Origin: Chlorokybus atmophyticus
Lineage: Eukaryota; Streptophyta; Chlorokybophyceae; Chlorokybales; Chlorokybaceae
DNA length: 64,000 nucleotides
Direction of reading: 5' to 3'
Assembly (NCBI GenBank): GCA_009103225.1
Contig: RHPI01002090.1
Span: 1,507,733 to 1,571,732 of the forward strand
The notes under the pieces are model-generated. The model did not search any database. It was not told the origin of the DNA and saw only the letters and a program-made list of their open reading frames with translations. Of this stretch, positions 46,525 to 58,352 are shown piece after piece. Numbering within the stretch: position 1 is the stretch's first letter; every line of letters begins with the position of its first letter. A program made the position numbers and the translations under genes.

Positions 46525-49500
46525 TCAAGTATAGCGCTGATCAGCGGCTTCCACATAGAAGTTGGCGATGGCGAGCGTACCGGATTCGTCCTGCGCCCAT
46601 TGAACATTCAGCAGCAACCCGAATGGCATCTCAGCTGTCTCTGTGTCCGGCACTGCCACGCGCTCAGCCCCAATCGGCACCTGCCAGGAGCGGATCAAGT
46701 TGTTGCACTAGGGCAGTGCCTGTGATGAGTGCCAGGGAGAGCAAGCCAGAACCTACGACACCTTCCAGACAAGACAACATGTTCCAACTTCTAATGGGGT
46801 ACTCACCGGCACGTATCTGCCATCCGGCAGCTGCACCTGCTCGAAACGGTTGTCCGTCTGGGCGACCTCCAGCTCGGCTTCACGCGAGATGCGCAAGAAA
46901 ACCTGCCAGTCGCATCACAGGTTAAACTGTTGTCTAACCAAAGCCACTGCACTGTGATTGAATAGCAAAGCCTTGATGCATGCACCACTTGCCTCATCCA
47001 GCGTGGTCAAAGACAGCTGGATGTCAGCCAGCTGCAGCTCAGCAGAGCGATCGCGCAGCTTTGTCATAAAGTCCTGTGTGTGTGCAAGCCACATATTCAG
47101 TTGACCTAAGTTGTCAGATCAAAGCAACCAAAGCAACCTCGTCAGTGGTTGCAACAAGCTTACCGACAACTGTTGCTCCTGCTGCTTCGGGATGCCATAA
47201 TGCAGATACGTGCCTGTCTCTTCAACAGGCTCCAGCCCGAGCTCCTGCACATACACAAATACGTGAGCAACACCTTTGCACAACAGCCGCACGCAACTCA
47301 CAGACACGCACGAGACAACACGCACTCACCTGCAGGAAGAACTGCCGCACTTGCTGCTCGGCAACCCGGGATTTTGGCGAGGCCGTAGACAGGTTGTTCA
47401 TCTGCGCGGCAATCATAATGTTCAAAAGGCCAACATTTAATAACAGAATACTCTGTATAACGCGGTTGAATCCTTGCTAACAAGCCCAAGGCACTTACCG
47501 AGCCGAGCATGCGATCTCTCACGCTCACGCTCATGCGATACCCGGCGCCAAACTTGCGCTTGAGCTGGATGCTGGTGCCAATACAGCGCAAGCGGCCCTG
47601 CCACACCACACCACGACACGCGGTGAGTCATATACCAGATTTGACTCGAGTGTGGACAGTGTAGAGAGCCATTTTGTGCAGCCGTTTGGTGCAATTGCTG
47701 TACCTTGGCCATAATGGCAATCCTGTCGCCAAGGATGTCCGCCTCCTCCATTGAATGCGTGGTGAGGATGATGGCACGGCCCGGCTTGGCTGCCTCAATG
47801 ATGTCCCACACGTACCGCCTCGATATGGGATCCATCCCAGTCGTCTGATTCATCAACATTGCTTACTGACTGCTCCAACGAGGAGACGTGACAACAACAT
47901 GCTTGTTGATCCGCGTACCGGTTCGTCGAGGTACACCACTTTGGGGTCTCCGATGAGTGCGATGGCGACGCTGAGGCGACGCTTCATGCCGCCGGAAAAC
48001 TTGCCGGTCGGCATGAACTGAGCGCCCGTCAGCTGCACGCGGCTCAGAAGCTGCTGGCTCTCCTCCTGGATGTCTTTGGACCTGATGAGACAAGCACAAG
48101 AGTTGAGTTTGATGATGCTGCCAGCGGTTGATACTATGCGTGCACGCGTGATGTGTTTGATGTTCATCAGCACACCTGATGCCCTTGAGCAGCCCGAAGA
48201 TGTACAAGTGCTCGATGCCGGTCAGGTTGGACCACAGGATGTCGAACTGAGGGCAGACTCCCATGAACGAGCGGACGCGACCCATCCCGGTAGGGCTCGT
48301 GATAGACTCCCCAAACACAAAAGCTATACGCAACACGCACGATGAAGATACTGACAGCAGGAAGTTATAAAGGCTGAGTGAGTGATTCATTCACTCTTAC
48401 CGTGGCCTGCTGTTGGTGGCACGACTCCCGTCAGCATGCTTATGGTGGTTGTCTTCCCCGCTCCATTCGGTCCGAGCAGGCAGAACAGCTTGTCTTTCTC
48501 CACTCCAAACCAGTTGCCCTTCACGGCGCTGAACCTGCCATAGCTCTTCACAAGGCCGCGCACCTCCACCGCGGCCGTCCCCGCCGACGACGATCGCATC
48601 TTCACCTCCTCTTGCTGCACGTCCTCGTCGGGGGCGGGGCCAAAATCGGGCTCACGCCTTCGTGGCCAACAACCTGCGAGGGTGTATTAGACAAGCAAGT
48701 AGGTGGGGATGAGGTTGGGTATGTGGCAGTGTGTGTGCTTGTACCTGGCATGGAGGTGCCGCACCAGTAGCCTGGGGAGAGGAAGTAGTAGACGGGCTTG
48801 CGGTTGCCGCTCTCGTCTTTGATGATGTTGTCAAAGTAGATCGCGAGGATGAACCATACGATCCACTCAGCCACAAACCACTTGTAGATGGCATCCTACG
48901 CACCAGGAGGGGACAACACTTCAGCAACAATCCACGATTGTGCGCGTGTGTGTGTGTGTGCATGCGTGCGTGCATGCGGGCATGCTTTTGCGTGCCTATG
49001 TGTGCGCACGCACACACACACGCACGCACGCACATGTCTGATGTGGCAAACAAGTCAGCGCAACTCACCATCATGAATAGGCACGAGTCATCGGACGTGA
49101 ACGGATACAAGTTATCGCAGTACGACCCTCTGTTCCCCCACGAAATCCCTTTATAGCTTGGGTCGTTGGTCGCTTGTCCCAGATCCAACAATCCCTTCAC
49201 CAGCAGGGCGGGCGGGAACAGGCTGAACGCGATGCGCCACCCTTTGCCGTACTTCTTGTCGTACGGGAAGCCGAACTGAACCACCAGCTGGAGGATGAAC
49301 ATGATGATGAAGATGAAGAAGCCGACGGAGGTGGCGGTGGAGGACTTGGAGATGAAGGCTGAGAGAGCGAAAGCGATGCTGGTCTGTGGGACAGGACAGA
49401 GAGGGAGAGTTAGTTACAGTGTGTGTGATTGGGACGGCGAGGCAAGAGGGCTCACCATGGCGAGCTCGAACAGGAAGAAGAAGATGAACAGCACACCAAA

Positions 49501-50695
49501 GTCGTTGTGCAGGAAGAGTCTCAACTGCAGGGAGGAACGCAAGTGTGGTCAGCGTTAACGACGATGCAGAATCGATGTTGAGAAGATGCGAGCACGGGTA
49601 ACACACGTGCACACACGCGCGCGCACACACCCACACTCACCTGGAATAGCATTCCGAACAGGATGAGCAGTATTGAAAATATGGCAGCAAGAAGTGCCTC
49701 CCACAATAGCCACGACGCCCAGTACGCCGACTCCTGCATCCCCATGGTCCTCATCCCCATCCGCAGCTTGTTCTCCCTCTCCGCCACGAGCGCGCTCATC
49801 TGCAGCACGAACGCAAACATCGCCGCGGCAAAGAGAAACCCCGGCGCGATCGCTCCAACAAGACTGAACGTGTCGAACGGCGGGTGCGCAAACTCGCGCA
49901 AGTACAACTGCCAATCGATGCTGCTATCACCGCGGAGGTAGCGGACAATCTCCCTTTCAGCAGCCTGCTGCATTGGCAACTGAGCGTACAACGTTGGATC
50001 TTGAAACTGTCCTCGAAAGAACTGCGCTGTCGAGTTGGTTTGTAGACCAAAGTTGATTGTTGTAGCGGAGTCTTCAATGACAAACTCGTACGCTCCTTGG
50101 ACAGTCTGAGGGTGGGACAGTAGGTACGCGTCCACCTCGTCGCGCGTGGCGAAGCCGAGCACTCTGTCGGCAGGGATGGGCGGCACGTTGTTGAGGCGGA
50201 TGTTGGACACGATTGTGTTGATTACGGATGCGGGGTCGAGTGGGGAGTAGATGAAGTCGAGGCAAGGCTGAGATGTGTCGCGGATGATCATCTCTGTGCA
50301 GGCGGGGATGGAGTTTGCGGCCTTCGTGGGTGGAGACACGAGGTTGTCATTGTAAGTGCTGAAGTTACTGATTGTCGCCTGAGATGAGACAGAGTTGTTG
50401 GGGGTTAGTTGGTACACATTGTGTCGATGAGGAGCAAATTGCAATGCTCACTCACATCGATGGCTTTTGCAACGGCGAAGATGATGAGTATGAAGAAGAA
50501 CGAGCTCGCAAGCTGGAGTAGCGTGGCGCGTCGGTTACGCACGGCGAGGAGGAAGTTCTTGTTGAGCAGCGCCCACGTCTGCTGGACCCACAGGCGGAAG
50601 CCCGTCACACGAACCCTGTCGCCCTGACGTGCTTGCTGCGGCTGACCCAACGCGGCGCCGTTCTCAGCACCCCATGCGGACTCAGCTACCTTCAT
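46525..50695 (-). CDS. Half-size ABC transporter, subfamily A (copy 1)
   Basis: Plant-type half ABCA proteins have one membrane domain followed by one ATPase domain and are linked to lipid movement. Translation begins [16 protein letters not shown] at 50695. A first membrane helix follows ([19 protein letters not shown]), then a large lumenal loop and a helix bundle ([54 protein letters not shown]). [11 protein letters not shown] and [11 protein letters not shown] resemble plant ABCA. The ATPase has Walker [22 protein letters not shown], signature [12 protein letters not shown], Walker B VVYLDEP with [10 protein letters not shown] on the next exon, and the switch His in [15 protein letters not shown]. 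The C-terminal domain ends [14 protein letters not shown], then [20 protein letters not shown]. All catalytic motifs are intact. About a dozen introns interrupt it; exact borders were not all resolved. Confidence 0.92.
48945..49035. repeat. (TG)n/(CA)n tracts in an ABCA intron
   Basis: A TG-rich tract is followed by a CA-rich tract within about 90 bases, so the region can fold back on itself. It lies in an intron of the minus-strand ABCA gene. Confidence 0.8.
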
Positions 50696-52946
50696 CGTGT
50701 GTGAGCGCGTACCTACATGCGGACATCGTGCTTGGTGTGAGTGGTGTTGCTTTGATCTGGTGTGATGCGAGCTGTCTGCTGCATCAGTGGCGTGTCGGAT
50801 GCAAAACAACCCGATCAAAAACGCATGGCATGATGTTCTGCTGCTGTGAGTCGCGTAAGTATATATTTGGATGTTGTGGGTACAGAGGGTGGTGTTATGT
50901 GTTCTATCACAAAGGAATGCATGCCAGTTACTTAAATCTTGACACATGTACGCAGTCAACACTTGTTGCCTGATCAGTGCACAGCTGACAGTGTTGTGTC
51001 ATCAATGCATGCCTTCTATACGTGATACAAGAACATGCAATGCAATATTCGCTTCCTCGATAACCAGCTCCAATGTTACCTGAGATTCAGCAAGCTTTGC
51101 ACAGAACTGAACAGAAGACAACACAGTGGAGCAATGACCGAACCAAGATCGCTTTTGCAAGGTGCCTTCAACAATGTGTTTATAGAACATGCGCTTAGAA
51201 TGTGCAATGCGTGCAGTTGCGCGCATGATGCATGTAGCTGTGAGCCAAGGGCATGCGTGCAGCAGCTGGGAACCACTGACCACCAAGGTTGCGTTGATGT
51301 TTGAGGCGGCAATCAATCAACTTGCGTTGCATTGACGCTGATATATATATATATATAATGACTACGTGTACACGCAATAACAATAGCAACAAACCACGAG
51401 CCGGTAACACCCACCCACAGCAAGCCACTAACCTCGACTCTGGCGAGCCGCCACCCGATGGGAAAATGCGCCTGATCTCCCTCGCAAGCTCAATCAAGAC
51501 TATACGTGCAAGCGGGTAGCTACGGGTAGCTATCCACTCTTGTCTGCTTGCTGATTCTCAACTCAGACCGGGACACACCCCAAGGCACGTACTGTCCTGC
51601 CACTGTAGCTGAGGCGTCAGCAGCAGCAGCAGCAGGCTAGGCGTACAACGGCGAGGACCTGCCACGCGCCACCGCCGCCATGCGCCACGGCGCTGTTCAA
51701 GCAGGCGCGTACGTACGAACGCGTGCCAAATCGAGGAACGACGAGGAGCAGTGTCTGGCAGTGCACTGTCGTTCCTCCGCCGCCGCCCCTCACCACTACG
51801 CCTGGTGATGCCGGCCAGGTCAAGACCGATGCGCAGAGCGACGCCGTACGAGCAGGTACGTACCGTTGCACCCCTGTGGCGTACGTACGGAGGTTGTGGC
51901 GCGGTGCAACTTGCGCCGCTTGCAACCTAGGAGCCTGTGCGGTTCGTTGCTGGTCGATGTGGCTGGTTGCTGGCGGTTTCGAGACCACTGAGGCCGGCAC
52001 GAAGTCATGCTCGCAATCAGACTTGGATGCCAGCCTAATCTGCGGTTACCAGTCGCATTCGACGTCAAGACCGGTGCGTGCACGAGGTCTGCACAGCTGT
52101 GCAACAGCTGAAGCGAGCAGAAATGTGCAACAGCTGAAGCGAGCAGAAATGGCAACATGCACCTCTTGGCCGTCAGCACGCCACGCACCCACCGCTGCTT
52201 CTGTGAGAATACCAGCCGCAGATGTACTGCCATCAGTGTATTTGACACCATCACAATTCCAAGTACAATTCGCTTGCGGAAAGTTGTTGCAGCTATCCGC
52301 CCAACAATTCTTGGTGCAGAACGGCAAACTGCACTGCGCTGCACACCGTTATATGGACAGTATAGCGGCCGGCGGTTACTTTAGGCTACCGGTAGGCTGT
52401 GTTCAACAGCCGCCGTCAGCAGATGAAGCCGCTAACGGTGGTAGGCGCAAAGTTCTTCACGCCGATTGACACCCCATGCTGTGGTGCGAAGATTCCCCCC
52501 GTTACGAATGCGGACAAGAAACGGCCCCGCCACTGTACGGCGGCCCACTCTGTACACCCACGTACGGTACTGGCTACACTGTACCACTGCGGAGGTGGCA
52601 GTGGTGGAGGAGTAGCCGTAGGCGGAGGCCAAGGTTGGCGCCGCCAGACGCAGGCACGTGGCACAAGCCCATCACACTGCGTACCGGTGGACGCTGCGTA
52701 CCGAGGCGCCGAAGCACGCTTGCCCAACGTCCCCCACACACGATCACACACATACACATTCACTTACGTACACATATCCACGCAAGCGGCGGAACAAGAG
52801 CCGCCTCTCAGCATTCATGGCTTAGGAACAGGAGCTAGCAGGGTACAGTTTGAGCTCGTTGGCATTTGGTCTTGTTGGTATGAAAGCATAGCATAGTCAC
52901 ACAGAGAGGTAGTGAGAAAGTGGTTGGTGGTGGTGTGGTATTGGAG
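50696..52946. other. Region between two head-to-head ABCA genes
   Basis: 2.25 kb between divergent starts. It contains a short (AT)n tract near 51341-51356, many GTACGTAC-type palindromes at 51700-51900 and 52550-52760, and a 26-bp tandem duplication. Several overlapping open frames in 51600-52900 are not recognisable; one minus frame (52046-52327) reads KYTDGSTSAAG, which faintly resembles an RNase H start, too weak to call. This may be repeat-derived DNA plus the two promoters. Confidence 0.4.
52098..52149. repeat. Tandem duplication, 26 bp x 2
   Basis: Two adjacent identical 26-bp units beginning TGTGCAACAGCTGAAGCGAG. They lie in the region between the ABCA genes. Confidence 0.9.
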
Positions 52947-55900
52947 ATGGCGGAGGCGCGGTCGATGCTGGTGGGCGGAGTTGAGGATGGGAGCCCAGGG
53001 CAGGAGCAGGTGGCCAGGCGCGAGAGCCTGCGCACCAGCTTTGGCACGCAGACCAATGCCCTCTTTCGCAAGTCGCTCACCTACCAGGCAAGCACTGGGT
53101 TTTCTGCTTCTTTTTCTGTCTTTGTGTAACTGGTTGAACACAAGAGTTGCATCCGAACGAATCTCTTTTTAGTACAGTTAGAACTCTGTGCTTGCATTGC
53201 AACCATGCAGGACAGTCGTTCATTTGCTGTGGCAATGCCTTTCTTTGTACATTCTGCATTTCTATTCGTCTTCGGCCTCACTTACTGCGACAACAGTGTC
53301 TCTGCATTTGGGTTTTGTACTGTACTGCAAGCGTCGTGTAGGCGACATAATTGCAAAACATGCAGTAATTGAACGCATCAAAGGCATTGCTTTGTCTCTC
53401 ACCATGTGTGTGGCAAGGCTTTGCTGTTGTACAAATGTTACATTGCTTACACATGTTGGTTTCCCTCCTCAATGCTTGCATTCTGTCGCAATGCACATCT
53501 CACCTGCACTCGGGTGTCTGCTTTGCGTGCAAGCAGAAGCGCAGCTGGAGGACCAACTGCTGCATCATCCTGGTTCCGGTTCTCCTCTGCATCCTTCTGG
53601 CCCTGCTGCAACTCCTCATCGACCACGTAAGTGCGGGAGCACCCCTACCGGCACAACACGCCCGTTGGCAGCCAATGCATGACACATGGTTGATGGACCG
53701 CCAAACAACACCAAACCTTGTCCTGATGCGCGCGTGACGTGTGTACGCAGACGGTGAACAATTCCAGCGACAACAAGTGCGGCTGCAGAGACATCTGCGC
53801 ATCGGATGGCAGCTGCCAGAAAGTCTGCGGCATCCAGTACTCCACTTCCAGCCAGGCAAGCTTGCCCGGTCACCCTCACGCTCAACACATACCCAGCTCC
53901 ACGTACTCACCTTTCCCTTCACCCCCTGCAGGCGGTGTTTTGTGCGTTGGAGCACCCGCCGCGTTACCCTCCCTTCCTTCAGGTGCCTGCGGCGCAGTAC
54001 CGCGCGTCGTTTCCAGGTTACTCAGGCTGCTCTGACCCCACCGCCTTCGGCTGCCCCAATGAGCTGATACTCTATACTGGAGGCAACAGGACCGTCGCCG
54101 ACGGTATGTCTTGTGTTGGGTTGGATTTTGCTTGGTATGATGTCTGGTGAGTGGGAGTGTTGACACTTTGGTTATGCGGGTACACGTGCAGCTCTGGCGA
54201 CGCGGCTGCTGATTGATGATATTACCAACTCCTATGCTGCGGACGGGGATGCAACGAACGTGACCCAGGAGTTGTTTCTGGTAAGTGAGTTGGGACAACA
54301 TTGGGATCAGTTTCAGCATGTATGTGCAGGCTAGTGCGCGTGGTGACGTTGGCTGTTTGTTTTTTTGCCTCCAGGGTACAAGTGCCGAAGCCCCGTTCAC
54401 GATCTACGTAGAGTCAGCATACGCCGACGTGGACCGCACTCCCGCGTACTACGTTCTCAACAACTGCAGCTCGTCCACATCAGCGGAGCGCTCGTTCATC
54501 CAATCCGCGGCTGTCAACTCCACCTCATTCGAGGTGCTCAACACCGAGCTCAACAGTGAGTGCATTACATCCGATAGCATACGTGCATGCCTCTCCTAGT
54601 TGCATTCAACACTGCTCATCTCACTCGTGCATGCAGTACCGGCGGAGTTCCTCACATGTGTGTCCGTGCCGTCCTACCCGCTCGGATACAAGTCCTCTGT
54701 CCAGGATATTGATAGCACTCTCTACAGCGGGTACCGCAAGGCGCCGGGGAGCAATGACATAACCCGCGGTTACATGCACGGTGAGCATGAGAGTCACACG
54801 TCAACAATGCGAGTCTGCATCAGAGTGCTGCGTAGTGTTGAGTGATGTGTGCATGCTGGCTTAAGTCCTCTCTCTGTTGTAGGGTATGACTTCCAGAACA
54901 CCAATTCCAGAGCCTATGACACGGTTCTGATCTACAATAACACCCGCAACAACGATACGGGGCAGAACCGCCCGCCTCTGCTCCGCGTGAACGCCGCAGC
55001 CAACATGGTGAGTCACTTGAGGCCATGTGACGTCCCGTCTGCTCCAACATGTGCGCTTGATGTGAGACTGTTTCACCATGCGCTAGGCTGCGCGTGCGTT
55101 CCTGCGCTGGACTGCCGGCCCGGCCTACGACGTGAAGCTGCTGCACATCGCGGAGATGCCGAAACCGACCACGTCTCTCAACCTGGACTTCTCATCGCTG
55201 CTGGGCCCCCTGTTCTTTATGTGGGTCGTACAACTCCTCCTGCCGGTGCGTGCAGAGCGGCGTGTACACGTGTGTCACATATTGCTCAGCACATAACAAT
55301 TATTGACTGTGCGTTGTGCGTTTGTGTGTAAGCAGGTGTATCTGACCTCGATCGTGTATGAGAAGGAGCGTCGCCTTCGCCTGATGATGAAGATGCACGG
55401 TCTCGGCGACCGTTCCTACTGGACCGTCACCTACCTCTACAACCTCGCTCTCTACATCGTCTACATCATCCTGTTCATCCTGTTCGGCACGGCCGTGCGT
55501 CTCAAGTTCTTTTACAAGAACAGCTACGGCATCGAGATCATACTCTTCTTCCTGTACGGCAACGTGCAGATCGCCCTCGCGTTCCTGCTCAGCGTGTTCT
55601 TCTCGTCGTCGAAGACGGCCACGGTCACTGCGTACATATACGTGTTTGGGACGGGACTACTTGGGGAGTTTTTGCTAGCCAACTTCATTGAGCATCAAGC
55701 TACGCCGGATATAGTGGTGTATCTGCTACAACTGGTGCCTGGGTTTGGACTCTATCGCGGGCTTTATGAGCTGTCGCAATACTCCTTTCGCGCGTCGTAT
55801 CAGAGTACGTGGCCGTGCGTAGGGATGTCGTGTGTCTTGTGGTTATGTTGTGTTGTTGTGTTGCTTATTGGGGTGGTTGTGTTTGGCTGGTGTTCAGACT

Positions 55901-57671
55901 CGAGTGGTATGGAGTTTAGCAACTTGGGAGACAGCGGCAATGGCATGATCGAGGTGTGGGTGGTGTTCATCGTCGAGTGGTTCATCTTCATGATCCTGGC
56001 TTACTACCTTGAGCAGGTAAGCAATCACTGTGTGCGTGTGCGTGTGTGCATTGCAGAATTTGCAAACGTGAATCTAACATGTCCTCGTGCAGGTGCTGAG
56101 CTCTACCACGGGCGTGAACAAGCACCCACTCTACTTCCTCGGCAAGAAGCGTTCCTCCGAGCGCCGCAATGAGGTGGCCCCCGTCATCCCCGGCGGCGCC
56201 ACCTCCCGCGTGCGTCGCGCCTCCTCCGCAGACTCCACCCTCACCATCGAACCCGAGGACGTGTCCGCCGAGCGCGAGCGCGTACGCAACATCCCTGAAG
56301 GCACCAACAACAGCGCGATTGTGATCAGAGACCTGCGCAAGGTGTACCCGGGGTCCGGCGTGGTGAAGGACAAGGTGGCGTGCCACGCGCTCAACCTCGC
56401 GGTGGAGCGCGGGGAGTGCTTTGGTCTACTTGGGCCGAATGGTGCGGGGAAGACCACGTCGATAAGTATGTTGACGGGGTTCTTGGAGCCGAGCGGAGGG
56501 ACGGCACAGGTGGAAGGGTTTGACATACGAATGGAGATGGACAACATATACCAGATCATGGGCGTCTGCCCACAACACGAGTCAGTACTCACGAGCACGC
56601 GCGCACACACATGCATACGCACACGCGAGCACGCACGCACACTCACTCTCTCTTACTGGGTATGTGATGCGTGGGACAACTGTGTTGTTGTGACACCCTT
56701 TTGTTGTGTGCACGCGCAGTCTGTTGTGGGAGACCTTGACTGCGCGCGAGCACCTTCTCTTCTACGGCCGTCTCAAGAACCTCACGGGTCGCGATCTTTC
56801 CGACCAGGTCGACTCCGCCCTCCGCAGCGTGAACCTCTTCGCCAATGGCGTGGGCAACAAGCAGGCGGGCAAGTACTCCGGCGGCATGAAGAGGCGGCTG
56901 AGCGTCGCCATCTCGCTGATAGGGAAACCGCTGGTGTGTTACTTGGATGAGCCGAGCACGGGATTAGATCCAGCGTCGAGGAGGAACCTATGGGATGTCG
57001 TCAGGGAGGCGAAGAAGGATAGGGCGATTATACTCACGACGCACTCCATGGAAGAAGCGGAGGTGAGTAACAGGAGGTGTATGTTGGCACACACACGCGC
57101 GCGCCCCGGGCAATTGGTTGCGCGGGCGCGTGCGGGTGTGTGGGTGTACATGTGTGAGCATGTGTACATGTACATGTGTGGGCGTATATGCAGTAACGTA
57201 CGTGTGGGTCCACGCCATATGCTGAGCTTTGTCTTGTGCCCATACACACAGACGCTGTGCGACCGTTTGGGTATCTTTGTGGACGGCCGTCTTATGTGTC
57301 TCGGCAACCCCAAGGAGCTCACCGCTCGCTACGGCTCCTACTACATCTTCACCATCATGGTCGACCCCTCCGAGGAGTCCGCGGCTGCCTCCCTCGTGCG
57401 CGACATGTGTCCCTCGGGCCGTCTCACCTACCAACTCGCCGGCACGCTCAAGTACGAGCTCCCCCGCGACAAGATCGACCTCACCACGGTGTTTCAGACG
57501 ATGGAGAAGGCCAAGGGGAGAGGCATGGGAGTGAGGGATTGGGCCGTCACGAACACCACATTGGAGGAGGTGTTTATTAGGATTTGCAGGGATACGAGAG
57601 CCAGCAGCGCGGATGCGTTCGAGGAGGAGAACGGGAAGAAGAAGAACTGGTGGAAACGCTTGTGGGTGTGA
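52947..57671 (+). CDS. Half-size ABC transporter, subfamily A (copy 2)
   Basis: A second plant-type half ABCA protein, starting MAEARSMLVGG at 52947. The N-terminus ends in ALFRKSLTYQKRSWRTN, the block that precedes the first membrane helix in plant ABCA (exon 2 is 53537-53626). A long Cys-rich lumenal loop follows (CGCRDICASDGSCQKVCGIQ), then a membrane bundle (FSSLLGPLFFMWVVQLLLP, LYNLALYIVYIILFILFGTA, IEVWVVFIVEWFIFMILAYY). The ATPase has Walker [19 protein letters not shown], signature [12 protein letters not shown], Walker B VCYLDEPSTGLDPASRRN and [10 protein letters not shown]. It ends with TLEEVFIRICRDTRA. Two introns, at 53088 and 53856, appear to use CAG|GCAAGC donors. The two copies differ clearly in the lumenal loop, so the duplication is not recent. 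Confidence 0.92.
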
Positions 57672-58011
57672 TGGGAGCATGTCAGGCGCGCGGTATTTGC
57701 GTGCCGATAGTGCTAGTGGTGGTATGGGTATTTGACGATGTAGGGGTATGTAGCGTACATGTAGCATTTTTACGTGCAAGGAATGTAATTGTTGCGCGTG
57801 CATTACAAGCGCAGATTTTGCCAAATGTTCAGCTATCAACAACCTGTGGCAGTGACGAGTGCCTAGACTATGCGCATATGTTGCCAAACAGCGATTCCCC
57901 TGCTCTTCAACATCATCACGCAGCAGATGACTGCGAGCACACACGTTGTCAGTCAGCACCATTGAACGCAACTGTAACCGTTGCACCAGACACCATAAAC
58001 ACACCTCTACA
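57672..58011. other. 3' end region of the ABCA and coiled-coil genes
   Basis: The 3' UTR of ABCA copy 2. TGTAA at 57784-57788, about 110 bases after the stop, fits the green-algal polyadenylation signal. The 3' end of the minus-strand neighbour probably lies in this stretch but was not resolved. Confidence 0.4.
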
Positions 58012-58310
58012 GATGGTTGCGGCTTGATCGCCTCCTTCATCGGCACCTGATTGCGCGACACGGTCCTCTTTGCCGGGGCGGCCAACACGCGATCTCGCGA
58101 GAGTTTCGGGATCTTGCCAACCTCCATTTGTCTCTGCTTGGCAGAAGGCTGCACAACATACATTAGCCGTGTAAACGCATTGTCGGCGATTCATACTCGC
58201 CTTGCACGCGTGCACGCACGCACACACAGACACCCGCGCAGGCACTCGCGCTCGCGCTCCCACTCGCACTCGCACTCGCACGCGCACGCGCACGCGCACA
58301 CGCACAATCT

Positions 58311-58352
<42 letters not shown>

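Noticed and set aside
52046-52327. Possible RNase H fragment (KYTDGSTSAAG)
   Set aside because: Only a short resemblance; no further catalytic residues or neighbouring reverse transcriptase could be found.
56988-58163. 391-codon minus-strand open frame
   Set aside because: Mostly antisense to the ATPase domain of the plus-strand ABCA gene. Only its first part, before about 58012, overlaps a real minus-strand exon.
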